From Candidatus Thalassarchaeaceae archaeon (lineage in GTDB: Archaea; Thermoplasmatota; Poseidoniia; Poseidoniales; Thalassarchaeaceae), in the NCBI GenBank assembly GCA_030754395.1, contig JASMAJ010000031.1, positions 1 through 8,394 of the forward strand: a stretch of DNA of 8,394 nucleotides, written 5' to 3'. Position 1 is the stretch's first letter; every line of letters begins with the position of its first letter. The translations under genes and the position numbers were made by a program. The notes under the pieces are model-generated. The model was not told where the DNA came from. It saw only the letters and a program-made list of their open reading frames with translations, and made no database searches. Of the stretch, positions 1-7,085 are shown piece by piece.

Positions 1-1367
1 GGATGCATTCTATATTGTGTGTTTAGTAGCATTGGTTCGATACCCATTGCAACGAGTCTTTCGAATAAAGAGCGGCGCAGCCCACCATTTTCTGCCCTTT
101 TTGATATTACAGTCGGAGGCAATTGCCGATGGTCACCAACTAGAACCACCTGCCTTGCCCCTCTAACTAATGGAACTAGACTAGCAGGTTCAGTAGCCTG
201 AGTTGCCTCATCGATTAATACTCTTGAGAACCTTCTACCATCTAAGAGTGCATGTCCAGTTCCAATACATGTACAACACAATACTTGCGCCCTGTCAAGT
301 ATGTCATCTCGCATCTGTGATTCAATTCGTCGAACTTCCTTCCATCCTCGATTTAGATCACGATGAGCCAACCCCTTCTCCTTACCCTTCATCCCAGGTA
401 TTCGCCGTGCTAATTTATCATTCAATTCCAAATGTTCCTCAAGGTCGCGTCGCAGTGGATGTTCCTCCATCTGTGCGTCTACAGTAGCAAGCCGGAGATT
501 CTCTCTCACCTTGACCGGCTGACCAAGTCTGACTGCTCTCACACCTTGCCCAAGAAGTCCTTCTAACAAATTATCAACAGCCACATTTGAATCCGCAACA
601 GCAAGGATAGTGCCAATTTCTTGGCTGGCCCACGATTCTAGAATCCGCACAGCAGTATGTGTTTTTCCAGTTCCTGGTGGGCCTTGAATTAGTGTCAATC
701 GCTGATCTATCGCAGCCTTGGCAGCAGCATTCTGCGAGTCATTGAGTCCATCTGGACGGGTTGCAGGCCGTCTATTTGCTCCACCGAGCTCTGGCCCTAA
801 CTGGGCGGTACCAATTGGGTCGTGTACTAGCCCCAAAAACAGGTCTCGCAGGGGGGCCCCTCCTTCTTCATCAAATACAGAATTCAGAGCGTCTCTCATA
901 CGATCAAAAGCCACCTTATTTGCAGCTCTATCCATTCTCCAGAAGCCTCGTCTAAGGTCTTGTGGAAGTTCTGGCAGAACGATACGAATTCTGTTCCTAG
1001 TTCGATTTGATACAATAGCCTCAACCGGTTTCTCTCCGAGTGGGTCACCTCGACTTAGCATAACGATATCTCCCTGTCTAAACCGGTGTTGTCCGAATGG
1101 CGCACGTCCTTCCAATTCAAGGCGTACAATTCGTTGTCCGAAGAGCCAACCATCAGGCTTTGCTTTGATATCAAAAAGTGCTAGACCATGAGATGCTAAT
1201 TTTGCTCTCGACCAAGTCCGTAAACGCTCCTCAGTTGCATCTAATTCATCATCTAATTCCCATTGAATAAGTTGCATAAAGGCCTCATGATGATCTTGGC
1301 TACGAGTGAACCTTGCAGGAAGCCCTCCATCCGAGTCCACACCCCCTTCCCGAAGCCTATTACACAT
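1..1367 (-). CDS. UPF1/IGHMBP2-like SF1B helicase, C-terminus cut off by the window edge
   Basis: ATP-dependent DNA/RNA helicase of superfamily 1B (UPF1/IGHMBP2/DNA2-like), read as one uninterrupted frame of 455 codons that leaves the window at base 1. Visible motifs in order are a Q-motif (GLNDSQ, Gln about 212), Walker A GPPGTGKT at 229-236, Walker B DEATQ at 386-390, motif III GDHRQLPP at 411-418, and QYRMHP starting at 451, where the sequence ends. RecA domain 2 with motifs V and VI lies outside. Residues about 30-60 form a charged helix followed by a beta-rich segment (about 60-140), as in the stalk and 1B barrel of IGHMBP2. An ATG at 1367-1365 is chosen as start; an in-frame stop lies at 1415-1413, and a later ATG at 1277 would remove the helix conserved in the family. 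No Shine-Dalgarno site is visible, and an A/T-rich element about 28 bases upstream fits leaderless transcription. The family suggests R-loop, replication or RNA-processing work; the substrate cannot be told from sequence. Confidence 0.93.
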   Translation of the reverse strand, partial: MCNRLREGGVDSDGGLPARFTRSQDHHEAFMQLIQWELDDELDATEERLRTWSRAKLASHGLALFDIKAKPDGWLFGQRIVRLELEGRAPFGQHRFRQGDIVMLSRGDPLGEKPVEAIVSNRTRNRIRIVLPELPQDLRRGFWRMDRAANKVAFDRMRDALNSVFDEEGGAPLRDLFLGLVHDPIGTAQLGPELGGANRRPATRPDGLNDSQNAAAKAAIDQRLTLIQGPPGTGKTHTAVRILESWASQEIGTILAVADSNVAVDNLLEGLLGQGVRAVRLGQPVKVRENLRLATVDAQMEEHPLRRDLEEHLELNDKLARRIPGMKGKEKGLAHRDLNRGWKEVRRIESQMRDDILDRAQVLCCTCIGTGHALLDGRRFSRVLIDEATQATEPASLVPLVRGARQVVLVGDHRQLPPTVISKRAENGGLRRSLFERLVAMGIEPMLLNTQYRMH

Positions 1368-1390
1368 CACGCTTTGTGAACGTCCCTGAC

Positions 1391-1400
1391 AATTATTATT
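1391..1400 (-). promoter_or_regulatory. Candidate TATA element for the helicase gene
   Basis: The minus-strand reading is AATAATAATT, centred about 28-29 bases upstream of the helicase ATG at 1367. Archaeal TATA boxes lie about 25-27 bases before the transcription start, so this placement would put the start at or next to the ATG and give a leaderless mRNA. This agrees with the absence of a Shine-Dalgarno site. It is an A/T-rich match by position only. Confidence 0.3.
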
Positions 1401-1431
1401 GATGTATCCTGTTTACAACTGCGGGTGAGGG

Positions 1432-1437
1432 TTATAC
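1432..1437 (+). promoter_or_regulatory. Candidate TATA element for the zinc-ribbon/SAP gene
   Basis: TTATAC lies about 45 bases before the TTG start at 1479. Transcription would begin near 1460, leaving a leader of about 20 bases that contains the purine-rich ribosome-binding site at 1465-1476. It sits about 35 bases from the oppositely oriented element at 1391-1400, so the two genes would share a compact divergent promoter. Inference from position and base composition only. Confidence 0.3.
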
Positions 1438-1464
1438 GCTGAACACAGCCGAATGGTTTCATAT

Positions 1465-1476
1465 TTGGGGGTGGAG
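1465..1476 (+). promoter_or_regulatory. Purine-rich ribosome-binding site supporting a TTG start
   Basis: The stretch TTGGGGGTGGAG ends two bases before TTG at 1479. It contains GGTG and GGAG, which can pair with the CCTCC end of 16S rRNA. It matters because the reading frame has no ATG or GTG between the in-frame stop at 1440-1442 and the conserved-looking protein start, so TTG is the only reasonable initiator. The spacing is short, so the pairing register is uncertain. Confidence 0.4.
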
Positions 1477-1478
1477 CA

Positions 1479-2762
1479 TTGGTCTTTGATAAGTTCAAGA
1501 ATTGGCGCAAGCAAGACTCAGAGCCTAATGTGGACTGTCCTCTCTGTGGAACTAAGAATTCAGAATCTGCAAAGGAATGCTCACAATGTCTCTACCAACT
1601 TGGCAAAGCATCGTTTGAACAAGTTGCCTCGGTGGATGAATCTGAGGCGAACAGTCTGTTTGATGAATTACTCGCAGATATCGATGATGCTGAAGAGGAA
1701 GAGGAGGTAATTGACTGGTCAAGAGGGACTTTTACGATGGATGAAGTCACAATCGATGTTGAAGAATATGGAGAAGATGATGGGATTAAACTCAGCATGA
1801 ATCCGACTTTTGCAATGACTGATAAAACTCCTGATTCCTCTGAAGAAGGTGTGGAGGACTACGTCTTAACAGCAGCCGATGCTCCTGAATTTGTGACGAA
1901 ATTCGAAGTGCCAGAGGTCGATATAGAACCTTTTGAAGAATCTCCTAAACAGAAGTTATCACTTGTAGAACCAACGGCGATTTCTGAGGACGAAGTTGAC
2001 ATTGTTGCAACCAATGAGATACCCGATACCAATGGTGACTCTGTAGAAGAGGAAGTAGTCTCCTCAGAGTCCGAAGTAGTTACGATTGATTCACTATTAT
2101 CCCTCAAAATGGCCGAATTGATTTCAATCGCAAAGGATGCAGGGCTTTCAGAAACTGGAACTAAGCCTGAATTAGCCAACAGGATACTAAGTGGTGAGGT
2201 TGAAGAAGACCCCGAAGAATCTGTTATAGAATCAGAAAAAGAATTGCCTCTCCCTCCTCCTCCTCTATCAAAACCGCTTCCTCCCGTAGTTCCTGCAACT
2301 TTGGCTGAAATGCCCCCTCCACCAAAGCCCGCGCCTACTTACTCTGATCCTCTAGATGATGCATTCGACAAAGCATCTCCATCGAAACCTCCTCGAATTC
2401 CAAGAATCCCTAAACCTCCTGTACTCCCTCATCTTGTTGAAGAGGAAACAAATTCAATTGTTCCAGACAAAAATGGATTTTGGCCATGGCCTCAACAAGA
2501 CGAATGGACAGATCGTGACGTAGCGATGAAAGTCAAAGAGGCTATGGAAGAAGTCAAGCGCAAGAATACTGCTCAAGTTACTGTAATTCTCGATGAGGTA
2601 GGTCCACACTTAGGCGAACGCACAAAACTCCTCTATCCAATCGGTGCCCTTCTACAGCGCATTGGTCGCGCTTCGACCGTAGACAAAATGATTGCTTTGG
2701 CCGTTGAATCTAAGCCTGAAGACCCTGATGTACAAATGGCCAAATCCAAACTTCGCCCCTAA
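1479..2762 (+). CDS. Zinc-ribbon, SAP-domain, proline-rich protein of unknown function
   Basis: I do not recognise a named family for this 427-residue protein. Its architecture is readable. Residues 20-37 hold a CPLC...CSQC zinc ribbon (Cys20, 23, 34, 37), preceded by a basic, Trp-containing stretch. Residues 50-200 are very acidic and probably disordered. Residues 205-237 match the SAP motif, a helix-turn-helix nucleic-acid-binding motif, with the typical L..LK..EL......G....GTK.EL..RIL spacing. Residues 256-320 are a proline-rich linker. Residues 330-427 look folded and helical, starting with FWPWP and ending in two or three TPR-like amphipathic helices. No signal peptide or membrane segment is seen. 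Start is TTG (see the ribosome-binding site). The gene is divergent from the helicase and is followed 46 bases later by an acetyltransferase on the same strand. Inference: a cytoplasmic DNA- or RNA-binding adaptor with a C-terminal protein-interaction domain; no enzymatic motif is visible. Confidence 0.85.
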   Translation: MVFDKFKNWRKQDSEPNVDCPLCGTKNSESAKECSQCLYQLGKASFEQVASVDESEANSLFDELLADIDDAEEEEEVIDWSRGTFTMDEVTIDVEEYGEDDGIKLSMNPTFAMTDKTPDSSEEGVEDYVLTAADAPEFVTKFEVPEVDIEPFEESPKQKLSLVEPTAISEDEVDIVATNEIPDTNGDSVEEEVVSSESEVVTIDSLLSLKMAELISIAKDAGLSETGTKPELANRILSGEVEEDPEESVIESEKELPLPPPPLSKPLPPVVPATLAEMPPPPKPAPTYSDPLDDAFDKASPSKPPRIPRIPKPPVLPHLVEEETNSIVPDKNGFWPWPQQDEWTDRDVAMKVKEAMEEVKRKNTAQVTVILDEVGPHLGERTKLLYPIGALLQRIGRASTVDKMIALAVESKPEDPDVQMAKSKLRP

Positions 2763-2808
2763 TCTTGAATCCGTAGCCCTCATTCGGGATAGTGTCGGCC
2801 GAATATCT

Positions 2809-3384
2809 GTGCAGCGCCGAGCCACGACGTCGATTCGCGTTGATGAAAGTATGATTCTTCGCCCCGCTCAAGCTATTCACAGCAATGCTCTAATCGAGGC
2901 GTTCATGGAGACTTGGCCAGAAGTCAGTAGGGCTATGCCTTGGATAATTCCTGACCAACCAATGGAACCTCAGATAATTGATTTTCTTGAAGAAACAGAG
3001 AGAATGGGGCGTACAGGTTATCTTCACCATTGGGCTATTATCCGGCCATGGGATGAATCTTTAATCGGATTAATTGGTTTTGACAAAGTAACACGATCAG
3101 CATCGGCAGATTGGAATCTCGGTTATTGGATTAGAAGTTCCGAACAGCGACGCGGACATGCACAGAAGGCTATTGATGCAGTTCTTGATTGGATGTCCCA
3201 ATCAGGAATAATGGTAGTGGAGTTGAAGGTCGACCCACTAAACACAGCAGGCCTCAAGACTGTTTCTCGAACAGTGAGAAAATGGAATGGGAGTCGTTGC
3301 GTAACAGGAGACTCTTCAATCACAGTATCTGGGACTAGAACTACTCACCAGTGTTATACAATTCCTATATCACAAAGGAATTAA
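2809..3384 (+). CDS. GNAT-family N-acetyltransferase, RimJ/RimL type
   Basis: A 191-residue acetyltransferase that would transfer the acetyl group of acetyl-CoA to an amine; RimJ/RimL relatives act on protein N-termini, but the substrate here is unknown. Visible features are the N-terminal strand RVDESMILRP, an acceptor-side segment ending in AMPWI, the beta4 strand around WNLGYWI, the acetyl-CoA pyrophosphate loop QRRGHA at 113-118 (canonical Q/RxxGxG/A), and the beta5 segment VELKVDPLN with Asn at 145. The C-terminus (GLKTVSR to HQCYTIPI) fits the RimJ/L pattern of a final helix, a Trp/Gly turn and a closing strand. I prefer the GTG at 2809 because the ATG at 2851 would remove the first strand that RimL homologues keep; neither has a good Shine-Dalgarno site. 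It follows the zinc-ribbon/SAP gene by 46 bases and may be co-transcribed. It ends at a convergent hairpin. Confidence 0.85.
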   Translation: MQRRATTSIRVDESMILRPAQAIHSNALIEAFMETWPEVSRAMPWIIPDQPMEPQIIDFLEETERMGRTGYLHHWAIIRPWDESLIGLIGFDKVTRSASADWNLGYWIRSSEQRRGHAQKAIDAVLDWMSQSGIMVVELKVDPLNTAGLKTVSRTVRKWNGSRCVTGDSSITVSGTRTTHQCYTIPISQRN

Positions 3385-3419
3385 TCTAGCAATAATTTCA
3401 CATCACAGCTAGATTATTC
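3378..3419. terminator. Hairpin shared by two convergent stop codons
   Basis: AATCTAGC at 3383-3390 and GCTAGATT at 3408-3415 are perfect inverted repeats with a 17-base loop. Allowing one bulged T, the stem extends to GAATTAATCTAGC (3378-3390) against GCTAGATTATTC (3408-3419), twelve pairs. The left arm contains the acetyltransferase stop (3382-3384) and the right arm the stop of the por beta gene (3414-3416). A hairpin readable on both strands between convergent genes suits a two-way terminator or a 3'-end stabiliser. Archaeal termination depends mainly on U-runs, which are weak here, so the role is inferred. Confidence 0.45.
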
Positions 3420-5027
3420 TTCGATAATTCGCTCGATGCCAGCCATATCTTGCAATCGGTTCCAGAAAGCAAGTCGGTCATCCTCAGCAATCAAAATTGT
3501 TTCAGAGGGTGAACCATCTTTACCAAATTGCTTTGAGAACCTTCCTTCGCCTATTGCAAAGTCTCTGAACTTCAATTCTTGGAATTCACCATTCTCATCA
3601 CGGACACGATGCCAATCCTTGTTCGGACTTGGATTGCCACGCAAATCCCAACTATCCTTGAAGCGTGGACCCTTTCTTGGATCATAGATGAAAATAGGCC
3701 AAGTTCGTGTCTTCAATGCCATGTTACTACGCTCGTAACTGGCGTTGTCGGCAACTCCGTGCTCAGGTTGACAAGTCGTGTAGACGCTAACTACAGCAGG
3801 ACCTGGGAATTCATTTGCCTCTCGAATGGCGCGATAGAAATGATTTGGAAGGCTGGTGACAGTTTGTGCAACGTAGGTATTGGGGTGCATAGCTGCGATT
3901 GCACCTAGTTCCTTGCGGAGCTCTTGCTTCCCTGGAATCGCAGTACCATGAGGCTGCATCTTTGAATTCTGTCCAGTGAAGGTTGCAGTCGAAGTCTGCC
4001 CTCCTGTGTTTGAGTAGACTTGGGTGTCAAGAACAAGCACCTTGATGTTCATCCCACTTGCTAGCATTCTAGATAATGCACCAAATCCGATATCATAGAG
4101 TGCTCCATCGCCACCAATTACCCAGAGTTTCTTTTCTTCCCAACCGATTTGATCCCAGCGAGCTCTGACTCCCATCGCATCAGTTGGACCGTTTTCGAAT
4201 AGTGAGTTGGTCCAAGGAACAGCCCATGGATTGTAGGGATATGTCGAACCGTATACTGTTGAGCAACCGGTTGAATTGACAATTCCAAAGTTCTCCGCAC
4301 CGTAATCGTAACCGGTTGCAGCAGCCATCATTCTCAAAGCGGTCGCTTCGCCACATCCTGCACAAGATCCAGCCCCACCTACATAGAGAAGTGACTTATC
4401 TTTGAGCATGATATCCATGACTGATTTTTCATTGATGAATTGGTCATCTGTATCGCCTAGACTTGTGTAGAAATCCCAGTCTTTGCTGTGTTGTTCTGTA
4501 CCTTTCTTTTCTTTAGGGACCATAGCAAGTGCGCTCTTAGAGCCACATACATCGACACATTCAGCACAGCCTTTGCACTTGCTAGGGTCGATGAAAATTC
4601 CAAATCGACCGGGCAAATCTCCCTTTTTCTCACGGTTTCGCCAATATTTGTTGACTTTAGGCCACATACCTTCCATTTCAACAGCATCTTCACCATCCAA
4701 ACCGAGTAGTGCTTCCTGTAATTGTTCATCAGCGACGACCTTGCCTAGAATTGCAGTGTCCGGACACATTGTTACACAATCCATGCAACCTACACAATTG
4801 TCTGCGATGAATTCTGGAATCTCAGTGGCGATGTAAGAGAAATCTCGATGTTTTCCAGATGCGGGGCCAATTAGTGAGCGAGCGTGAACCGTATCTGCAG
4901 GAAGGCTGCTAGGGGCATGTCCTTGATTGTAAGAAGCGATGATTCTTTGTTCAAAATCATCGAGGTCAAAGAAGGATTTGTCATGAGCAGTCTGCTTCCT
5001 TGCTGGATCAGGGTCGTTAAGTGTCAT
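3414..5027 (-). CDS. porB: Pyruvate:ferredoxin oxidoreductase, ferredoxin (delta) plus TPP (beta) half
   Basis: The electron-transfer and catalytic half of a cytoplasmic pyruvate:ferredoxin oxidoreductase (pyruvate + CoA + oxidised ferredoxin to acetyl-CoA + CO2 + reduced ferredoxin). It has 537 residues. A two-cluster ferredoxin domain comes first: CVGCMDCVTMCP with Cys78, 81, 84, 88, then CKGCAECVDVCG with Cys151, 154, 157, 161. The TPP domain follows. Cys222, 225, 255 and 419 match the four ligands of the buried proximal 4Fe-4S cluster in bacterial PFOR. GGDG at 305-308 and SNTGGQ at 339-344 form the TPP-Mg site. The C-terminal 100 residues (YDPRKGP, then RDFAIGEGRF) follow the end of NifJ domain VI; the extra domain VII of some PFORs is absent. 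The second cluster ends CG rather than the usual CP, which leaves the ligands intact. It starts inside the last codons of the alpha-gamma gene (ATGA overlap) behind a full GGAGGTGA site, so translation is probably coupled. Pyruvate is the likely substrate; another 2-oxoacid is possible. Confidence 0.93.
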   Translation of the reverse strand: MTLNDPDPARKQTAHDKSFFDLDDFEQRIIASYNQGHAPSSLPADTVHARSLIGPASGKHRDFSYIATEIPEFIADNCVGCMDCVTMCPDTAILGKVVADEQLQEALLGLDGEDAVEMEGMWPKVNKYWRNREKKGDLPGRFGIFIDPSKCKGCAECVDVCGSKSALAMVPKEKKGTEQHSKDWDFYTSLGDTDDQFINEKSVMDIMLKDKSLLYVGGAGSCAGCGEATALRMMAAATGYDYGAENFGIVNSTGCSTVYGSTYPYNPWAVPWTNSLFENGPTDAMGVRARWDQIGWEEKKLWVIGGDGALYDIGFGALSRMLASGMNIKVLVLDTQVYSNTGGQTSTATFTGQNSKMQPHGTAIPGKQELRKELGAIAAMHPNTYVAQTVTSLPNHFYRAIREANEFPGPAVVSVYTTCQPEHGVADNASYERSNMALKTRTWPIFIYDPRKGPRFKDSWDLRGNPSPNKDWHRVRDENGEFQELKFRDFAIGEGRFSKQFGKDGSPSETILIAEDDRLAFWNRLQDMAGIERIIEE

Positions 5028-6952
5028 GCATTCACCTCCAACTCACTAGATTCGCAAATGTTGACTTCTTCAAATCCACGTCGAACACAGGTCAGGTTCT
5101 CTTGGACAACCTTCTCACCACGTTTTCCGAAATACTTGCGCAGACTCTTTTCTATAGCCGAGTAAAGCTCCTTCTCATCCATACCTTGTGCGTAAGGTGT
5201 GCCACGCAGGAAGATACCGAGTAGGACAATTCCTTGCATTCTAACAACGAGGTCCTGCGAGGTTGCGACTTCGCGGGCGATAGCCGCGGTGTCGAGATAC
5301 AAAACACGGATATTTTTCGAGGTGATTTCATCAATCGCACTTTGAGGCAGAATTTCCATCAATTCTGCAAGACTGCCAGCCCTCGTTTGAATGAAAATAG
5401 TTCCACCATTACTTAGCCCAGTAAGTGGGTTTCCGGTGTCGAAGGCATTGATATCTTGAACCGCGATGAAATCGAGAATATCCAATTCATGATGAATTCT
5501 GATTCTCTCATCTGCAATTGTTAGATAGAAATTAGTCGGTAATCCCTTCTTCTCACTACCATATTTGGGATATGCTTGAACAGTCTTACCAAACAAGTCT
5601 TCAGAGATTGTTGCGATGACTTTGTTCGTTGTAACACTACCAAATCCTCCGACACTGTGACCACGCATTGAGAACGCACCATCAGGACGACCATCTAGTC
5701 CAGCACTTGGAGCAAGCGCAGTCTCATGCTTGATTCCTAATGAGAAGTAAGAGGGCTTTGCACCACTTGCCATTAGTTCGTAAACAGCAGATAAGTCGCC
5801 ACTTGTGACATCACGGCTTCCAAGGCCATAGGAACCCGAGTGAACGATAGGTATGGTGGAAATGCTTGGATATCCCTCAACTCCTTGCATGGCATCAGTC
5901 AGTGCAGCCTTGATTTCCATAGTCAGAGGATTCGATTGACTGAGAGGGTCATCCATTCGCTCTAGGACAGCAACAGATTTACAGTTTCCAATCGCTTCAA
6001 CAATTTCTGGTCCAGGGAATGGCCGGAAGCAGGTGATATGTACGCAGCCGACCTTTTGTCCAGCTGCGCGAAGTTGGTCAACAACGGTTGTTGTTGTTTC
6101 AAACATGGAACCAATTCCGATAATGGCGTATTCAGCATCATCCATCTGATAACGATCGACTAGAGTATAGTTCCTGCCGGTCAATTCAGAGAACGTTTTC
6201 ATAGATTCGATAAGGGCTGGTTTCACAGTTTCAATGAAGTGGCGTTGAGCAATCTTTCCCTTCATGTATGAATCTTGGTTTTGCACAATTCCCGACATAA
6301 TTGGATTGAATGGGTCCATCATATTGCGTAATTTATCTGCCGGGTCACCAGCAAATTCCTTCATCAATTCAGGCTCACACTGGAGGATATTCTCAATTGT
6401 GTGAGTTGTCAAAAAACCATCTTGAACACTAAAGAAAGGAGTGTCTGAATTCTCAGCAGCCCGGCGTGCAATAAGGGCTAAGTCCCCCGCTTCTGTAGCA
6501 TTTCGAGCGAATATCATTCCCCATCCAACATCCGCTACTCCCATCACATCGTCATGTCCAGCATGTACATTCAGTGATTGGCTTGTTAGAGCTCGGGCCC
6601 CAATATGGAAAACAATTGGAAGTCTCTTTCCACTGATGACGTAGAGAACTTCTTTCATTAGAATCAATCCTTGACCTGAAGTAAAATTCGTCACTCTCCC
6701 TCCAGCGAGTGCATAGCCTTCTGCAGCGGATGCACTCGAGTGCTCACTTTCAGGCTCAAGGAAAATTAGAGTGGTTCCCCAGAGGTTCGTCGCACCATTA
6801 GCAACAGCAGCACCATACCCAACTCCCATAGGTGTTGAGGAAGTAATTGGATATGCACAGGACCCTTCTGTAATATGGGTCTCAACCCAAACCACGTTTG
6901 TTGCCCCATCCGCAGTGGTTGGTATTCCGGGGAATCGAGGTTTGGAAGCCAT
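5024..6952 (-). CDS. porA: Pyruvate:ferredoxin oxidoreductase, fused alpha-gamma half
   Basis: The partner of the downstream delta-beta gene, with 642 residues. Residues 1-250 form domain I, which binds the TPP pyrimidine: YPITSSTPM at 34-42 (YPITPSSPM in NifJ), an acidic EPESEHS segment at 66-72 at the position of the TPP-activating glutamate, and GARAL with Arg120 at the position of the carboxylate-binding arginine of Desulfovibrio PFOR. QDGF at 177-180 corresponds to the FDGFRTSHE region. Residues about 262-400 are the transketolase-C-like domain II (IGIGSMFETT, then FRPFPG). Residues about 430-625 are the gamma-type domain III (GGFGSVTTNK, then an AYPKYGSEKKG segment equivalent to the YDSKKSGG region of NifJ). 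With the delta-beta protein the total is 1179 residues, the usual NifJ length. The start is ATG at 6952; an in-frame GTG two codons upstream (6958) is less likely. It is first in the operon, 133 bases after the hydrolase gene. The order alpha-gamma / delta-beta is bacterial NifJ order, not the four-gene archaeal arrangement. Confidence 0.93.
   Translation of the reverse strand: MASKPRFPGIPTTADGATNVVWVETHITEGSCAYPITSSTPMGVGYGAAVANGATNLWGTTLIFLEPESEHSSASAAEGYALAGGRVTNFTSGQGLILMKEVLYVISGKRLPIVFHIGARALTSQSLNVHAGHDDVMGVADVGWGMIFARNATEAGDLALIARRAAENSDTPFFSVQDGFLTTHTIENILQCEPELMKEFAGDPADKLRNMMDPFNPIMSGIVQNQDSYMKGKIAQRHFIETVKPALIESMKTFSELTGRNYTLVDRYQMDDAEYAIIGIGSMFETTTTVVDQLRAAGQKVGCVHITCFRPFPGPEIVEAIGNCKSVAVLERMDDPLSQSNPLTMEIKAALTDAMQGVEGYPSISTIPIVHSGSYGLGSRDVTSGDLSAVYELMASGAKPSYFSLGIKHETALAPSAGLDGRPDGAFSMRGHSVGGFGSVTTNKVIATISEDLFGKTVQAYPKYGSEKKGLPTNFYLTIADERIRIHHELDILDFIAVQDINAFDTGNPLTGLSNGGTIFIQTRAGSLAELMEILPQSAIDEITSKNIRVLYLDTAAIAREVATSQDLVVRMQGIVLLGIFLRGTPYAQGMDEKELYSAIEKSLRKYFGKRGEKVVQENLTCVRRGFEEVNICESSELEVNA
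5032..5039 (-). promoter_or_regulatory. Full Shine-Dalgarno site of the por beta gene
   Basis: On the minus strand the sequence is GGAGGTGA, then ATGC, then the ATG at 5027. It is an eight-base complement of the usual archaeal 16S rRNA 3' end and lies within the coding end of the alpha-gamma gene. Only this internal gene of the window has such a strong site. It fixes the start codon and should support re-initiation at the ATGA junction, helping keep the two subunits in equal amounts. Confidence 0.8.
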
Positions 6953-6962
6953 AAACACACCA

Positions 6963-6979
6963 CGCTCCCTCTGGGAGCG
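6963..6979. promoter_or_regulatory. GC-rich hairpin in the por leader
   Basis: CGCTCCC at 6963-6969 and GGGAGCG at 6973-6979 form a perfect seven-base-pair stem with a three-base loop, 11-27 bases before the ATG at 6952. It stands out in an otherwise A/T-rich gap. On the mRNA it would place a stable stem just before the start codon; on DNA the same repeat could be an operator. It is not followed by a U-run, so it does not resemble an intrinsic terminator. Function is inferred from location only. Confidence 0.4.
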
Positions 6980-7027
6980 GTGTTCCGTCCAACATTCTCG
7001 TTTTATCTCTTACCTATTGAAAACAAA

Positions 7028-7039
7028 GATAATTTATGG
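7028..7039 (-). promoter_or_regulatory. Possible TATA element of the por operon
   Basis: The minus-strand reading is CCATAAATTATC. A TATA box here would set transcription near 7008 and give a leader of about 55 bases that contains the hairpin at 6963-6979. A second A/T-rich candidate (AGATAAAA, minus strand, about 7001-7008) would start transcription next to the hairpin. I cannot choose between them. The same gap also holds a short T-run on the minus strand (7075-7078) that may end the hydrolase transcript. Confidence 0.2.
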
Positions 7040-7085
7040 TTGAATTGGTTTGAAAATAGACCGGCAATAAACAGAAAAGTAGAAT

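Noticed and set aside
718..1191. Plus-strand open frame of 157 codons.
   Set aside because: It is antisense to the helicase gene, whose conserved motifs are on the minus strand, and its protein is Arg/Ser/Pro-rich with no family look.
1592..2179. Two long minus-strand open frames rich in Ser and Thr.
   Set aside because: They are antisense shadows of the acidic Glu/Asp codons of the zinc-ribbon/SAP gene.
2692..2808. Longer acetyltransferase frame starting with ATG at 2692.
   Set aside because: It overlaps the end of the zinc-ribbon/SAP gene by 71 bases, and its first 39 residues have no GNAT character.
3249..3384. Possible frameshift near the C-terminus of the acetyltransferase, because another frame reads SEKMEWESLRNRR, similar to the GNAT end motif.
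   Set aside because: The main frame also ends in a believable RimJ/RimL pattern (Trp-Gly turn, Gly-Thr-Arg-Thr-x-His, closing CYTIPI strand), so one intact gene is the simpler reading.
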